This document shows positions 1 through 8,241 of a stretch of 64,000 nt of DNA, in pieces (position 1 is the stretch's first letter; every line of letters begins with the position of its first letter). Source of the stretch: Glaciecola punicea ACAM 611 (GTDB taxonomy: Bacteria > Pseudomonadota > Gammaproteobacteria > Enterobacterales > Alteromonadaceae). Below the pieces are notes generated by a model that worked only from the letters and a program-made list of their open reading frames with translations, had not been told where the DNA came from and made no database searches. A program made the translations under genes and the position numbers. Location of the stretch: NCBI RefSeq assembly GCF_000252165.1, contig NZ_BAET01000007.1, forward strand, positions 1 through 64,000, written 5' to 3'.

Positions 1-112
1 ATGAACCGTGATCAAATTTTATTAGGTGACCTTCCTCTTGAGTAATACTTTCCCAAGTAGCGATGATGTACTAGGGCGTACATTCAAAGTGGGTGTAAGA
101 GCGCAATTCTAA
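1..112 (+). pseudogene. C-terminal end of a TonB-dependent-receptor-like outer membrane protein, apparently frameshifted
   Basis: The last codons before the TAA at 110-112 encode LGRTFKVGVRAQF. A terminal beta-strand ending in Phe is typical of outer-membrane barrels, and LGRTF..GV..F is the usual end of TonB-dependent receptors. That frame has a TAG at 23-25. The upstream part reads well only in frame 1 (NRDQILLGDLPLE from base 4), which stops at 43-45. A one-base frame change between about bases 25 and 43 would join the two. A strong terminator follows at 137, which supports this being the true gene end. Whether this is a real inactivation or an assembly error cannot be told, because the rest of the gene lies outside the window. 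Confidence 0.5.
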
Positions 113-136
113 ACAAGGCCTCGTAGAAAATCGAAT

Positions 137-160
137 ACGGGGCTAACGGCCCCGTTTTTT
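137..160 (+). terminator. Rho-independent terminator after the receptor tail
   Basis: A perfect 7-bp stem ACGGGGC / GCCCCGT (137-143 with 149-155) encloses a 5-base loop and is followed directly by a run of six T (155-160). It lies 25 bases after the TAA of the outer-membrane protein and points in the same direction. It separates that gene from panE on the other strand. Confidence 0.85.
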
Positions 161-202
161 ATGTTAACAGTATGTCTTAATGTCAATTTTAAGGACTAAA
201 GA

Positions 203-1183
203 TTAGTCGGTATCGTTTGCAAGTGAAGCCGAACTATGGCTTGCGTCAAGCAATCTTAGACGCTGATAAAGCTCTGTTATGACCGGCGTATATAGGTTTT
301 TTGATTTCGCCATATTACTCAAAAAACCAAGCACAGTTTCATTTTCACTTAAGCGTTTGTATTTTACGTCTTGGCACATTGAAGACCAATTCTCTGAGGT
401 GGCCTCTATTACTATATCAATCGCATGGGATAGGGCCTGTTCAAAAAACGTAATGTCATTTGCCTTATACACCGCAAAAATTTCTTTCTTCAGCGCAGCT
501 ACTTTCTCAGGGTACTGACGCAGTTGCCCATTTTTAATCTGTAGCACCGCCGTTAATGGATTTATTACGCCATTAATAGCCAGTTTTGTATAAAGGGCGT
601 CAGATACATCTTGGTGATACATCACAAAGGGATGAAAGCGTAATAAGCTATCTAACAGGCTTTTCTCATGCTGCCAATTGACTGTCTTATGTTTACACGG
701 TTTGGGCGCATATTGTGTTGGGTCAAGCATATTCCACAAAGGACCTATATCGAGACGACCTTGTGCACTTATTTGAAATGTATCAGTAGCGCTAGCATAA
801 ACGGCATCGGTGGTGGTGCCGGCATAAATCAAATTTTGTGGAAAATGCGCCGCCAGCATCTGTGCGCCGCCCATACCATTTTGAACTATTACCAGCCGCG
901 TTTGCCTAGCCACCCAAGGGCGCAACTGAGATATCAATTCTGCTAGCTGATAGCCTTTTACTGTAATGAGCAAAAAATCAAAAATATAAGGCTCAGCGTT
1001 ATTGGTAAAAGGGTTATGAACGGGCTGTTTTGCGAAGTCAAGCAGCGTGCTTTCTCTAGTCAAGCCTATAATTGTTCTTGCAGGAACGTCTATATTTTTT
1101 ACTAACAGCACGGGTGAAAGTGTTTTAAAGTAATATGCGAATAAACTGCCGATAGCGCCTTGACCCACAATGCCTATTTTCAT
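203..1183 (-). CDS. panE: 2-dehydropantoate 2-reductase (ketopantoate reductase)
   Basis: PanE reduces ketopantoate to pantoate with NADPH, the second step of pantothenate and coenzyme A synthesis, in the cytoplasm. The 326-residue protein begins with a Rossmann fold whose GxGxxG motif is at residues 7-12 (GQGAIG). The family signature KLAINGVINPLTA starts at Lys200, which corresponds to the catalytic Lys of E. coli PanE. A conserved NG pair sits near residue 102. The length is slightly above the usual ~300 residues. Its ATG overlaps the stop of the upstream pseudouridine synthase by 4 bases, so the two are probably co-transcribed. Paralogues of the ApbA/PanE family act on other 2-oxo acids, so the exact substrate is inferred. 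Confidence 0.85.
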   Translation of the reverse strand: MKIGIVGQGAIGSLFAYYFKTLSPVLLVKNIDVPARTIIGLTRESTLLDFAKQPVHNPFTNNAEPYIFDFLLITVKGYQLAELISQLRPWVARQTRLVIVQNGMGGAQMLAAHFPQNLIYAGTTTDAVYASATDTFQISAQGRLDIGPLWNMLDPTQYAPKPCKHKTVNWQHEKSLLDSLLRFHPFVMYHQDVSDALYTKLAINGVINPLTAVLQIKNGQLRQYPEKVAALKKEIFAVYKANDITFFEQALSHAIDIVIEATSENWSSMCQDVKYKRLSENETVLGFLSNMAKSKNLYTPVITELYQRLRLLDASHSSASLANDTD

Positions 1184-1908
1184 ACCGATTTACGTGAGTC
1201 GACACCATGTGGGTGCGTCGGCGGTAGTATTGGCGGTATATACTTTGGCCAAGGTAAGTGGTGAATTACCGCGATATCTTGTAATAATGCGGGTGTAAAT
1301 AAATTCCCGGTTTGTGGCATGCACATTATGCAAAAATCATCTTGTTTGTACGAAAATACCAACATAGCGCTGTGTAGATAAAGTCTATCTGAGTTTGTGC
1401 CTTTATAGCGTGTGTCGCCAAGAATAGCGCTGCCAATAGATTTAAGTGCAACGCGTATTTGATGGGTTTTACCGGTCACTGGTTTTATGTAAAACACACG
1501 GCCAAGATCAGGGGTGCTTTTACTGATAAAAAAGGTAATAGCTTTAGGCAACGAATTCGCGTGTTTCGTTAACATATAGCTGCCGCCACGACTTTTTTTC
1601 ATATCGCCTGACACTTTGCCTTGCTTCTTTTTAGGTTTGCGATCGCTTATGGCTACATAGTATTTTTCAATTTTTTTATTGGCAAAAAGCTGGCTTAAAC
1701 TTGCTGCCGCCAATTTATTTTTTGCCAGCAGTAAACAGCCACTTGTTGCAGAGTCGAGTCGATGCACTAAGTAAAGTTGGTCGAGGGACAACTGACGACA
1801 AAGCACTTGGCAAACGCTCGCTAAAGGATCGTGCATAGGTAGATCGCAGGGTTTATTGATTACCAAAAAGTCTGGATGGTCATAAACGATAGGAATAATC
1901 GATGTCAT
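1180..1908 (-). CDS. RluA-family pseudouridine synthase
   Basis: This enzyme converts uridine to pseudouridine in rRNA or tRNA. The motif HRLDSATSG is at residues 49-57; Asp52 is the expected catalytic aspartate of the RluA class. The start VYDHPDFLVINKP and the later GKTHQIR (about residue 165) are also family hallmarks. At 242 residues it lacks an S4 RNA-binding domain, like TruC and RluA. The basic loop KPKKKQGKVSGDMKKSRGG around residues 91-109 could contact RNA. It overlaps panE by 4 bases. The target site (23S rRNA or tRNA position 32/65) cannot be decided from sequence alone. Confidence 0.8.
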   Translation of the reverse strand: MTSIIPIVYDHPDFLVINKPCDLPMHDPLASVCQVLCRQLSLDQLYLVHRLDSATSGCLLLAKNKLAAASLSQLFANKKIEKYYVAISDRKPKKKQGKVSGDMKKSRGGSYMLTKHANSLPKAITFFISKSTPDLGRVFYIKPVTGKTHQIRVALKSIGSAILGDTRYKGTNSDRLYLHSAMLVFSYKQDDFCIMCMPQTGNLFTPALLQDIAVIHHLPWPKYIPPILPPTHPHGVDSRKSV

Positions 1909-1964
1909 TTAGGCTGTTGCTCTACTGTAAATTTTATGAGTGTGGTGGGTTCTAATTACATACA

Positions 1965-2351
1965 CTAGCGCGTACGTTTTATCATTTCAATGGCTTCAAG
2001 GTACTGCAAGTCTTCGGCTAATGTTTTAATATGCTTAATTGTATCTTGCATAACATTTTGAAACGCGTCAACTTGAAGCGGATCTATGTTGTCTTGGCTT
2101 ATTTGTTGCTCTAACACTTTGCTGCACTCATAAAGCGCTGTTAAACCAATATTGCCCGATAAGCCTTTAGCGGTGTGAACTTTTAACTCAGCTGATTTTA
2201 CGTCGTTTTGCGCAAGTGCGTCTTTTACCTGCTGCGGCGTGTAGGTAAATTCATCACAAAATTTATGAAGCAATTTGGCGAGTAGTGCAACGTTTCCGCC
2301 AAGTTGTGTGGTGGCGAATTCAATATCGACTAATTTGTGTGTTTTGGTCAT
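1965..2351 (-). CDS. Orphan Hpt (histidine phosphotransfer) domain protein
   Basis: Hpt domains relay phosphate between a hybrid histidine kinase and a response regulator. The 128-residue protein is a single helical Hpt domain. The motif VHTAKGLSGNIG is at residues 58-69, with His59 as the expected phosphorylated residue and the downstream Gly-Asn typical of the fold. There is no signal peptide, membrane segment or receiver domain. No kinase or regulator lies next to it: the upstream neighbour on the other strand is an M16 peptidase and the downstream one is the pseudouridine synthase. Its partners must be encoded elsewhere. It may have its own promoter in the 200-base divergent gap to 2555. 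Confidence 0.8.
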   Translation of the reverse strand: MTKTHKLVDIEFATTQLGGNVALLAKLLHKFCDEFTYTPQQVKDALAQNDVKSAELKVHTAKGLSGNIGLTALYECSKVLEQQISQDNIDPLQVDAFQNVMQDTIKHIKTLAEDLQYLEAIEMIKRTR

Positions 2352-2554
2352 TTTAGAGACGTCCCTCTTACATGCTAAGGCGCGTGTCAGCCAATATAGT
2401 GTGAGCTATTTGTCGCAGCTTAGGGGTATAACTGGTAAATAAACCACCCGTTTATTCACGACACAAGTAATAAAGATTTAATTAGGCTTTTACAAATTGG
2501 TTTTTTTTATCCATCATAAGCGTATGTTCGCAAACAGTACACATTATTAACATT

Positions 2555-5434
2555 ATGGAAATGAAGAAACTAACAGGCATTGTGCATAGCAGCCTAACAT
2601 TATCGACATATAAGAAAGCGTTTGCGCTAACCACGACCCTAACATTATGCCTTGTTTTTGTGAACGGGTGTACACAGCAAAACAGCATCGTTGCTGCTCC
2701 GGTGGCTTTGCAAGGTGAGAGCATAAAGCATTATAAGTATGTTCTTGAAAACGGCTTAACGGTTGTGCTACACGAAGATAATTCTGACCCCTTGGTAAAT
2801 GTGAATGTAACCTACCATGTTGGATCTGCACGTGAGCAAATAGGCCGCTCTGGTTTTGCCCATTTCTTTGAACATATGATGTTTCAAGGCTCACAGAATG
2901 TAGATGACGAAGAGCATTTTAAAATAATTACAGAGGCGGGCGGCAACTTAAACGGCACGACTAATAGCGACCGTACTAATTATTTTCAAACAGTGCCGGC
3001 TAATCAGCTTGAAAAAGTGTTGTGGCTTGAAGCCGATCGTATGGGATTTTTACTGCCTGCAGTCACTCAAAAAAAGTTTGAAAACCAGCGTGAAACAGTT
3101 AAAAACGAACGCGCACAGCGAGTTGACAATCAACCCTACGGCCTGCGCAATGAGAGAACCGCGCAGGCGCTATATCCTACTGGACATCCATATTCGTGGT
3201 CAACCATAGGCTATGTAGAAGACCTTGATCGCGTGGGTTTAAATGACCTTAAAGCCTTTTTTAAAAGATGGTACGGGCCCAATAATGCGGTGCTTACCAT
3301 TGGCGGCGACATTGACATTGCGCAAGCTAAAGCATGGGTCGACAGATACTTTTCGCCTATTCTGCGAGGTCCTGACGCAATTGATGCAGCAAAGCAGCCT
3401 GCTACGCTTGACTATACTCGATATATAACACTGCAGGACAATGTACATTTACCGCTGTTACAGGTCACTTATCCAACCGTATATGCAAACCATCAAGACG
3501 AGGCCGCGCTCGATGTACTGGCCAGTATTTTAGGGGAAGGAAAAACCTCTTTATTGCATAAAAATATGGTAAAAGAAGGCCTTGCGGTGCAAGCCTTTGC
3601 CGCGCATCTCTGTCAAGAGCTTGCATGTGAATTTACCTTACTGTCTTTAGCTAATCCTCAAAACGTGCGAGATTTGAAGAGCTTAAATGAGATCATTCAT
3701 GACTCATTAACTGAGTTTGAAGAACGTGGCGTGCAGGACGATGACCTCCAGCGCGTAAAAAGCGACATAGAAACGGGCTATATCTATGCTTTGCAAAGCG
3801 TTGAGGGCAAAGTGAATATAATGGCCTCAAGCCAAACCTTTAAAGGTGAACCAGACACGGTAAAAAGTGAACTTGCGCGTTATAATGCAGTGACTAAACA
3901 AGACGTGATGCGTGTTTATAAACAGTATATAAAAGGCAAACCCGCTGTTGTGCTAAGTATAGTGCCCCAAGGGCAAGCCCAGTTAGCTGCTAGCGAACAA
4001 AACTTTGTTTTGCCTAAACGTAATATTGAGCCAACACAAGCTGTTATTTTAGCGCCTGAAATCGTCGCTACAGTCGACACGTTTGATAGAAGCATTACCC
4101 CCACAGCAGATGCAAATCGAGCAATTTCAGTGCCTGATTTTTGGGAATATTCATTCCCAAACGGCATTGAGATTTTAGGGATCGAAACAAGTGAAACACC
4201 TACTTTTTCCTTAAGTTTAAGTCTTGAAGGCGGTGTACTACTTGATCCTATCGACAAGACTGGTCTTGCCAGCTTAACAGCCGCTTTAATGAATGAAAGT
4301 ACCCTGAACTATAGCGCTGAAGAAGTGGCTAACCAACTGAGTTTACTGGGTAGCTCTATATCGTTTAGTGCAGGTGGCCGCTATATTAATGTGTATGTAG
4401 ATACGCTTTCAAAAAATGCCGTCCCTACACTTGATTTATTACGTGAAAAGCTATTTCGCCCCGCATTTACCCAGGCTGACTTTGACCTTATTAAAAGCCG
4501 TACCCTAGGCGCTATGCAGCAAAGCTTGCGAAATCCGTCGGTGTTGGCCTCGCGCGGTCGCAATCTGCTGTTGTATTCAAACGAATCAAGATTAGGCTTG
4601 CCCGACGATGGCACCATGTTAAGTATTCAAGCAATTACCCTTGATGATGTAAAACAGTTCTATGATGATTACATTCGTCCAAACCATGCAACAATGGTGG
4701 CGGTGGGTGACATGAACAAAGCTCAAACGCTGCAGCTAAGCGCGTTTTTATCATCGTGGGAAGGCAAAAACTATGAGTTGCCAAGCTTTACAATTGACAC
4801 CACCATAAGCAAAGGCAAGCTATATATTGTTGATAACCCGAGCAGCGTGCAGTCAGTCATTAATATTTTTCGTCACGCGCCTGTTTTTGATGCTTTCGAA
4901 GAGCATTTCAAATTAACATTGGCGAACTTTCCGTTAGGGGGCATGTTTAACAGTCGAATTAATTTAAATCTTCGCGAAGACAAAGGCTTCACCTACGGTG
5001 CCCGAAGTGCATTTGTGGGAGGTAAACAAACGGGTCAGTTTATTGCGTCTGCCGATGTGTCGAGCCAATTCACAAGACAAAGCATTGAAGAATTCATAAC
5101 AGAAATAGATACCTTCAACGCATCCGGCATGACGGCTCAGGAGTTAGGCTTTCTTAAAAATGCCTACAGCCAGTCTGACGCCCTTAAATATGAAACCCCA
5201 AGACAAAAAGCAGGTTTTTTGGTGAGACTGCTATCTTTGGGTTTGAACAAAGAGTATCCAGCTCAGCAGCAAGCCATCATCCAAAATATAAATGCTGAGC
5301 AGCTCAATGCATTAGCGAATAAATGGCTTGATACTGATAAAATGCATATTTTAGTGGTAGGAGACGCTGCGACATTGGTAGAATCACTAAGACCGCTGGG
5401 TAGAGACATAGAAATAATAGACGTGCCCGAATAA
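2555..5434 (+). CDS. M16-family zinc peptidase, predicted lipoprotein with two M16 halves
   Basis: The 959-residue protein has an N-terminal hydrophobic stretch ending in a lipobox (VNGC, Cys39), so it is probably a lipid-anchored envelope protein. The inverted zinc-binding motif HFFEH is at residues 103-107, and a downstream glutamate-rich helix fits the third zinc ligand. Two M16 domain pairs can be seen: an active one (about 60-480) and a second (about 520-950) that has no HxxEH and should be inactive. This is the architecture of pitrilysin-like and processing-peptidase-like envelope enzymes of gammaproteobacteria. The substrate is unknown but is likely periplasmic peptides. Diverges from the Hpt gene; gshA follows on the same strand 100 bases later. 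Confidence 0.85.
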   Translation: MEMKKLTGIVHSSLTLSTYKKAFALTTTLTLCLVFVNGCTQQNSIVAAPVALQGESIKHYKYVLENGLTVVLHEDNSDPLVNVNVTYHVGSAREQIGRSGFAHFFEHMMFQGSQNVDDEEHFKIITEAGGNLNGTTNSDRTNYFQTVPANQLEKVLWLEADRMGFLLPAVTQKKFENQRETVKNERAQRVDNQPYGLRNERTAQALYPTGHPYSWSTIGYVEDLDRVGLNDLKAFFKRWYGPNNAVLTIGGDIDIAQAKAWVDRYFSPILRGPDAIDAAKQPATLDYTRYITLQDNVHLPLLQVTYPTVYANHQDEAALDVLASILGEGKTSLLHKNMVKEGLAVQAFAAHLCQELACEFTLLSLANPQNVRDLKSLNEIIHDSLTEFEERGVQDDDLQRVKSDIETGYIYALQSVEGKVNIMASSQTFKGEPDTVKSELARYNAVTKQDVMRVYKQYIKGKPAVVLSIVPQGQAQLAASEQNFVLPKRNIEPTQAVILAPEIVATVDTFDRSITPTADANRAISVPDFWEYSFPNGIEILGIETSETPTFSLSLSLEGGVLLDPIDKTGLASLTAALMNESTLNYSAEEVANQLSLLGSSISFSAGGRYINVYVDTLSKNAVPTLDLLREKLFRPAFTQADFDLIKSRTLGAMQQSLRNPSVLASRGRNLLLYSNESRLGLPDDGTMLSIQAITLDDVKQFYDDYIRPNHATMVAVGDMNKAQTLQLSAFLSSWEGKNYELPSFTIDTTISKGKLYIVDNPSSVQSVINIFRHAPVFDAFEEHFKLTLANFPLGGMFNSRINLNLREDKGFTYGARSAFVGGKQTGQFIASADVSSQFTRQSIEEFITEIDTFNASGMTAQELGFLKNAYSQSDALKYETPRQKAGFLVRLLSLGLNKEYPAQQQAIIQNINAEQLNALANKWLDTDKMHILVVGDAATLVESLRPLGRDIEIIDVPE

Positions 5435-5458
5435 GTTAAAACTGACCTAGCAAGCACG

Positions 5459-5499
5459 GCTCGCTTCGCGAGCACACATCGAAGCACACATGCGCTTCG
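5459..5499 (+). other. Two tandem small stem-loops between the M16 peptidase gene and gshA
   Basis: GCTCGC-TTC-GCGAGC (5459-5473) is followed by CGAAGC-8 bases-GCTTCG (5480-5499). Neither is followed by a T-run, so they are not clear terminators. They may be processing or stabilising structures in a transcript that continues into gshA. Confidence 0.35.
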
Positions 5500-5534
5500 T
5501 CATAACCGTACCATAAATTATAGAGAATAATAAT

Positions 5535-7136
5535 TTGCCGACCAACCAAATAAGTTTTGAAGCTAGACTAGCTGCCGTTTCTGCACCTTCTTTTATGCAG
5601 GCGCTATGTAACATTAGACACGGTATTGAGCGCGAGACCTTAAGGGTTAACGACAATGGCACAATTAGCAGCGAGCCACATCCTCAGGCGCTTGGGGCAG
5701 CACTAACTCATACATGGATTACCACTGATTTTTCAGAATCATTGCTCGAGTTTATTACGCCGCCTGAAACAGACGTTGTTACCAGCATTAGCCAGCTTAA
5801 CGATATTCATAAATTTACCTATGAATCCATAGGCGAGCAGTACCTGTGGCCTATGAGTATGCCTTGTTTTATTGATGAGCACACAGATATTCCGATTGCT
5901 CGGTATGGCAGCTCGAACATAGCACGCATGAAAGAGGTATACAGGGAAGGGTTGCATAATCGCTACGGCAGCATGATGCAGGTAATTTCAGGCGTGCACT
6001 TTAATTTTTCACTACCCGACGAGTTTTGGCAGCAGTGGTGCGATTTGCATGGTGAAACGTGGAACAAAGACACGCAGTCTGATTATTATTTTGGGCTCAT
6101 TCGCAATTTTAAGCGCTTTGCATGGATCATTCCCTATTTATATGGTGCTTCTCCAGCGTTATGTAGTTCTTTTATTGCGCATAAAGATGTGAAACATAAG
6201 TTTGATACAGTAGGTAAGGGCACTCTTTATATGCCATATGCGACCTCTCTTCGAATGAGTGACCTTGGCTACACGAGCAGCTCACAGGCTAATTTGAAAA
6301 TTTGCTACAACGACTTGAGTACTTATGTCAGCAGCCTACGCGGGGCTATTGGTAAAAAAGCACCTGACTATGCGCATTTAGGCTGCGATGAACAAAATGG
6401 ATGGCAGCAGCTTAACGATAACGTATTGCAAATAGAGAACGAGCTATATTCACCTATACGCCCAAAACAAATAGCTAAATCATTAGAGATGCCAACAAAT
6501 GCCCTGCAAGATCGCGGCGTAAGCTATTTAGAAGTGCGTTCGTTAGACGTCAACCCCTACTCTAATGTGGGCATTGATATTGAACAGTTTCATTTTTTAG
6601 ACACGTTTTTAGTATATTGTTTGTTAGCGCCTTCAGAAAAGTTTGATGAGGCCAGCAGGCCGCTTAGTCAACAAAATATCACTGACGTAGTCGAAAGAGG
6701 TCGCGATCCAGCGTTACGGCTTAGTAATAACGGTGAGCCTATTTTGCTCAAAGACTGGGGTCAGCAACTTATCATAGAGTTACGTAAAGTAGCGGTGCTA
6801 CTCGATGAAGCTAAACAAACAAGCGTGCACATTGAAGCGGTGAATAAGCAATATGAAAAGTTCATGGATCCTACCACTACACCCTCTGGAAAATGGCTAA
6901 AGACACTACTTGATAATGACATGGACAACGGTGAACTGGGTATGGCGTTGGCTAAGAAATATAAAGCGCAAGCGCATAATATTCCATATATTCATTTATC
7001 AAAGGCCGATTTTGTTGCTGAGGCGCTAGTGTCAGAAAATGCACAAAAAGAAATTGAGTCTCCTGATGATAAAGATTTTACCCAGTTTGTGAGTGATTAT
7101 TTTGGTAAACGTGTGGCGTGTGATCACGAAATGTAA
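5535..7136 (+). CDS. gshA: Glutamate-cysteine ligase
   Basis: GshA joins glutamate and cysteine with ATP, the first and rate-limiting step of glutathione synthesis, in the cytoplasm. The 533-residue protein has the type-1 proteobacterial signatures GIERETLRV (about 30-38), ALTHTWITTDFSE (about 56-68) and MPCFIDE. A TTG start is used; from it the distance to the GIERE motif matches E. coli GshA, which also starts with TTG. The length is close to the usual ~518. It stands alone, with a stem-loop region on each side. A weak purine-rich stretch (AGAGAA) precedes the start. Confidence 0.93.
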   Translation: MPTNQISFEARLAAVSAPSFMQALCNIRHGIERETLRVNDNGTISSEPHPQALGAALTHTWITTDFSESLLEFITPPETDVVTSISQLNDIHKFTYESIGEQYLWPMSMPCFIDEHTDIPIARYGSSNIARMKEVYREGLHNRYGSMMQVISGVHFNFSLPDEFWQQWCDLHGETWNKDTQSDYYFGLIRNFKRFAWIIPYLYGASPALCSSFIAHKDVKHKFDTVGKGTLYMPYATSLRMSDLGYTSSSQANLKICYNDLSTYVSSLRGAIGKKAPDYAHLGCDEQNGWQQLNDNVLQIENELYSPIRPKQIAKSLEMPTNALQDRGVSYLEVRSLDVNPYSNVGIDIEQFHFLDTFLVYCLLAPSEKFDEASRPLSQQNITDVVERGRDPALRLSNNGEPILLKDWGQQLIIELRKVAVLLDEAKQTSVHIEAVNKQYEKFMDPTTTPSGKWLKTLLDNDMDNGELGMALAKKYKAQAHNIPYIHLSKADFVAEALVSENAQKEIESPDDKDFTQFVSDYFGKRVACDHEM

Positions 7137-7204
7137 CGTTGAGGACGTTAAGATTAGTCTTTAGGTGTTTAGTGAGACTTATCTGTTCATGGAAAATGAC
7201 GGAT

Positions 7205-7235
7205 AAAAAAAAGCCTGACGTTAAACACGTCAGGC
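7205..7235 (-). terminator. Hairpin with T-run on the minus strand between two plus-strand genes
   Basis: GCCTGACGT (7213-7221) pairs with ACGTCAGGC (7227-7235) around a 5-base loop. An A-run (7205-7212) precedes it on the plus strand, so only minus-strand transcription sees a hairpin followed by a U-tract. Both neighbours, gshA and the lipoprotein gene, are on the plus strand. The structure could still end gshA transcription weakly, but its orientation is unexpected. Confidence 0.6.
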
Positions 7236-7305
7236 AACACACACACTTAGGGAAAACATTTGTAGCACACAGTAATAAGAGTAAGAGGGAGGTGATTAGT
7301 TCCGC

Positions 7306-7932
7306 ATGTTATTAAAAAAAGTAAATTTATTTTTATGCATACTGCTTAGCGCTTTTTTCTTAGGTGCTTGCAGCACCACTCAGCCTTCTCAAAGAGAGAA
7401 TTTATGCTATATTTTTGAAGAAAAAGATGATTGGTTTGATGCTGCCGCCGACATGCGTGAGAAATGGGGTGTACCTATTCACGTGCCAATGGCCATGATG
7501 TATCAGGAAAGCTCTTTTCGTCATAATGCGAAACCGCCCCGAGATTATATACTCTTTGGGCTCATTCCATGGGGCCGCACGAGCAGCGCCTTTGGTTATG
7601 CGCAAGCAAAAACCAAGACCTGGGAAGACTACAAGCGAGAAACCGGGCGCACTTTCGCTGATCGTGATGATTTTGACGACGCCATAGACTTTATGGGCTG
7701 GTTTATTAGCAAAACCCACACTATTAATAACGTTTCGAAGTGGGATGCAAAAACGCAGTATTTAAATTATCACGAAGGATGGTCGGGCTATAAACGTAAA
7801 AGCTATCGTAAAAAGGCATGGCTTTATGGTGTCGCTAAAAAAGTTGATGAACGCTCACTTCGGTACGCAGCGCAGCTTAGAAATTGCGAAGACGATCTTG
7901 ATAGGGGCTGGTTTATGCGGCTATTCACATAG
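7306..7932 (+). CDS. Predicted lipoprotein with lysozyme-like (SLT) fold
   Basis: A signal sequence with lipobox LGAC (Cys22) predicts an envelope lipoprotein of 208 residues. The segment HVPMAMMYQESSFRHNA (59-75) resembles the catalytic start of soluble lytic transglycosylases, with Glu68 as the likely acid. A following FGYAQAKTKTWEDYKRETG matches the AxGLmQv-type motif of that fold loosely. The protein is probably a peptidoglycan lytic transglycosylase or a relative. The ATG is preceded by a strong GGGAGGTGA ribosome site 11 bases away. It has no operon partner. Alternative: a non-catalytic lysozyme-fold protein. Confidence 0.65.
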   Translation: MLLKKVNLFLCILLSAFFLGACSTTQPSQRENLCYIFEEKDDWFDAAADMREKWGVPIHVPMAMMYQESSFRHNAKPPRDYILFGLIPWGRTSSAFGYAQAKTKTWEDYKRETGRTFADRDDFDDAIDFMGWFISKTHTINNVSKWDAKTQYLNYHEGWSGYKRKSYRKKAWLYGVAKKVDERSLRYAAQLRNCEDDLDRGWFMRLFT

Positions 7933-7956
7933 TACTTGCTCGTATCGGTAAAATCT

Positions 7957-7997
7957 TTGATCTAGATCAGTAACTTATTCCTCGTTTTAATTACAAT
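7957..7997 (+). promoter_or_regulatory. Candidate FNR-type promoter for the small membrane protein at 8046
   Basis: TTGATCTAGATCAG (7957-7970) matches the FNR/EtrA consensus TTGAT-N4-ATCAA at 9 of 10 positions. A -10-like TACAAT lies at 7992-7997. If transcription starts at about 8005, the dyad centre is at -41.5, the exact spacing of class II FNR-activated promoters. The leader would then be ~41 bases and carry a good ribosome site. This predicts anaerobic or low-oxygen induction. Confidence 0.6.
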
Positions 7998-8045
7998 AAC
8001 TCCATTGACTAATTTTAATTTATTAGCAAACGTGAGGTGATCATT

Positions 8046-8168
8046 ATGTGGAACTTAGTTTTTTCAGATCCGGTTGTTTGGGGTTCAATTTTAGGTATTG
8101 TAATTATGATAGTAATGGCGGCGTATTATGCGTATCTGTTTATTCATAACGCTAAAAATGGTTTATAG
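8046..8168 (+). CDS. 40-residue single-span membrane protein, DUF3149-like
   Basis: The frame encodes MWNLVFSDPVVWGSILG followed by a hydrophobic stretch to about residue 33 and a polar end HNAKNGL. GAGGTG (8034-8039) lies 6 bases before the ATG, which is an ideal ribosome site. The size, the N-terminal W-N-L-F-S-D-P-V pattern and the single transmembrane helix recall the small DUF3149 family of gammaproteobacteria, whose function is unknown; this match is from memory. The helix probably spans residues 12-33. The gene stands alone between an SLT-like lipoprotein gene and smrB, under a probable FNR promoter, which suggests a role in low-oxygen respiration or membrane adaptation. Confidence 0.75.
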   Translation: MWNLVFSDPVVWGSILGIVIMIVMAAYYAYLFIHNAKNGL

Positions 8169-8241
8169 CTAATAGTTGAATGGTTTTCGCAAGATTACGA
8201 ACAGATGTTTACATTACGTAAGTTAAACGAGCGGTCAATTT

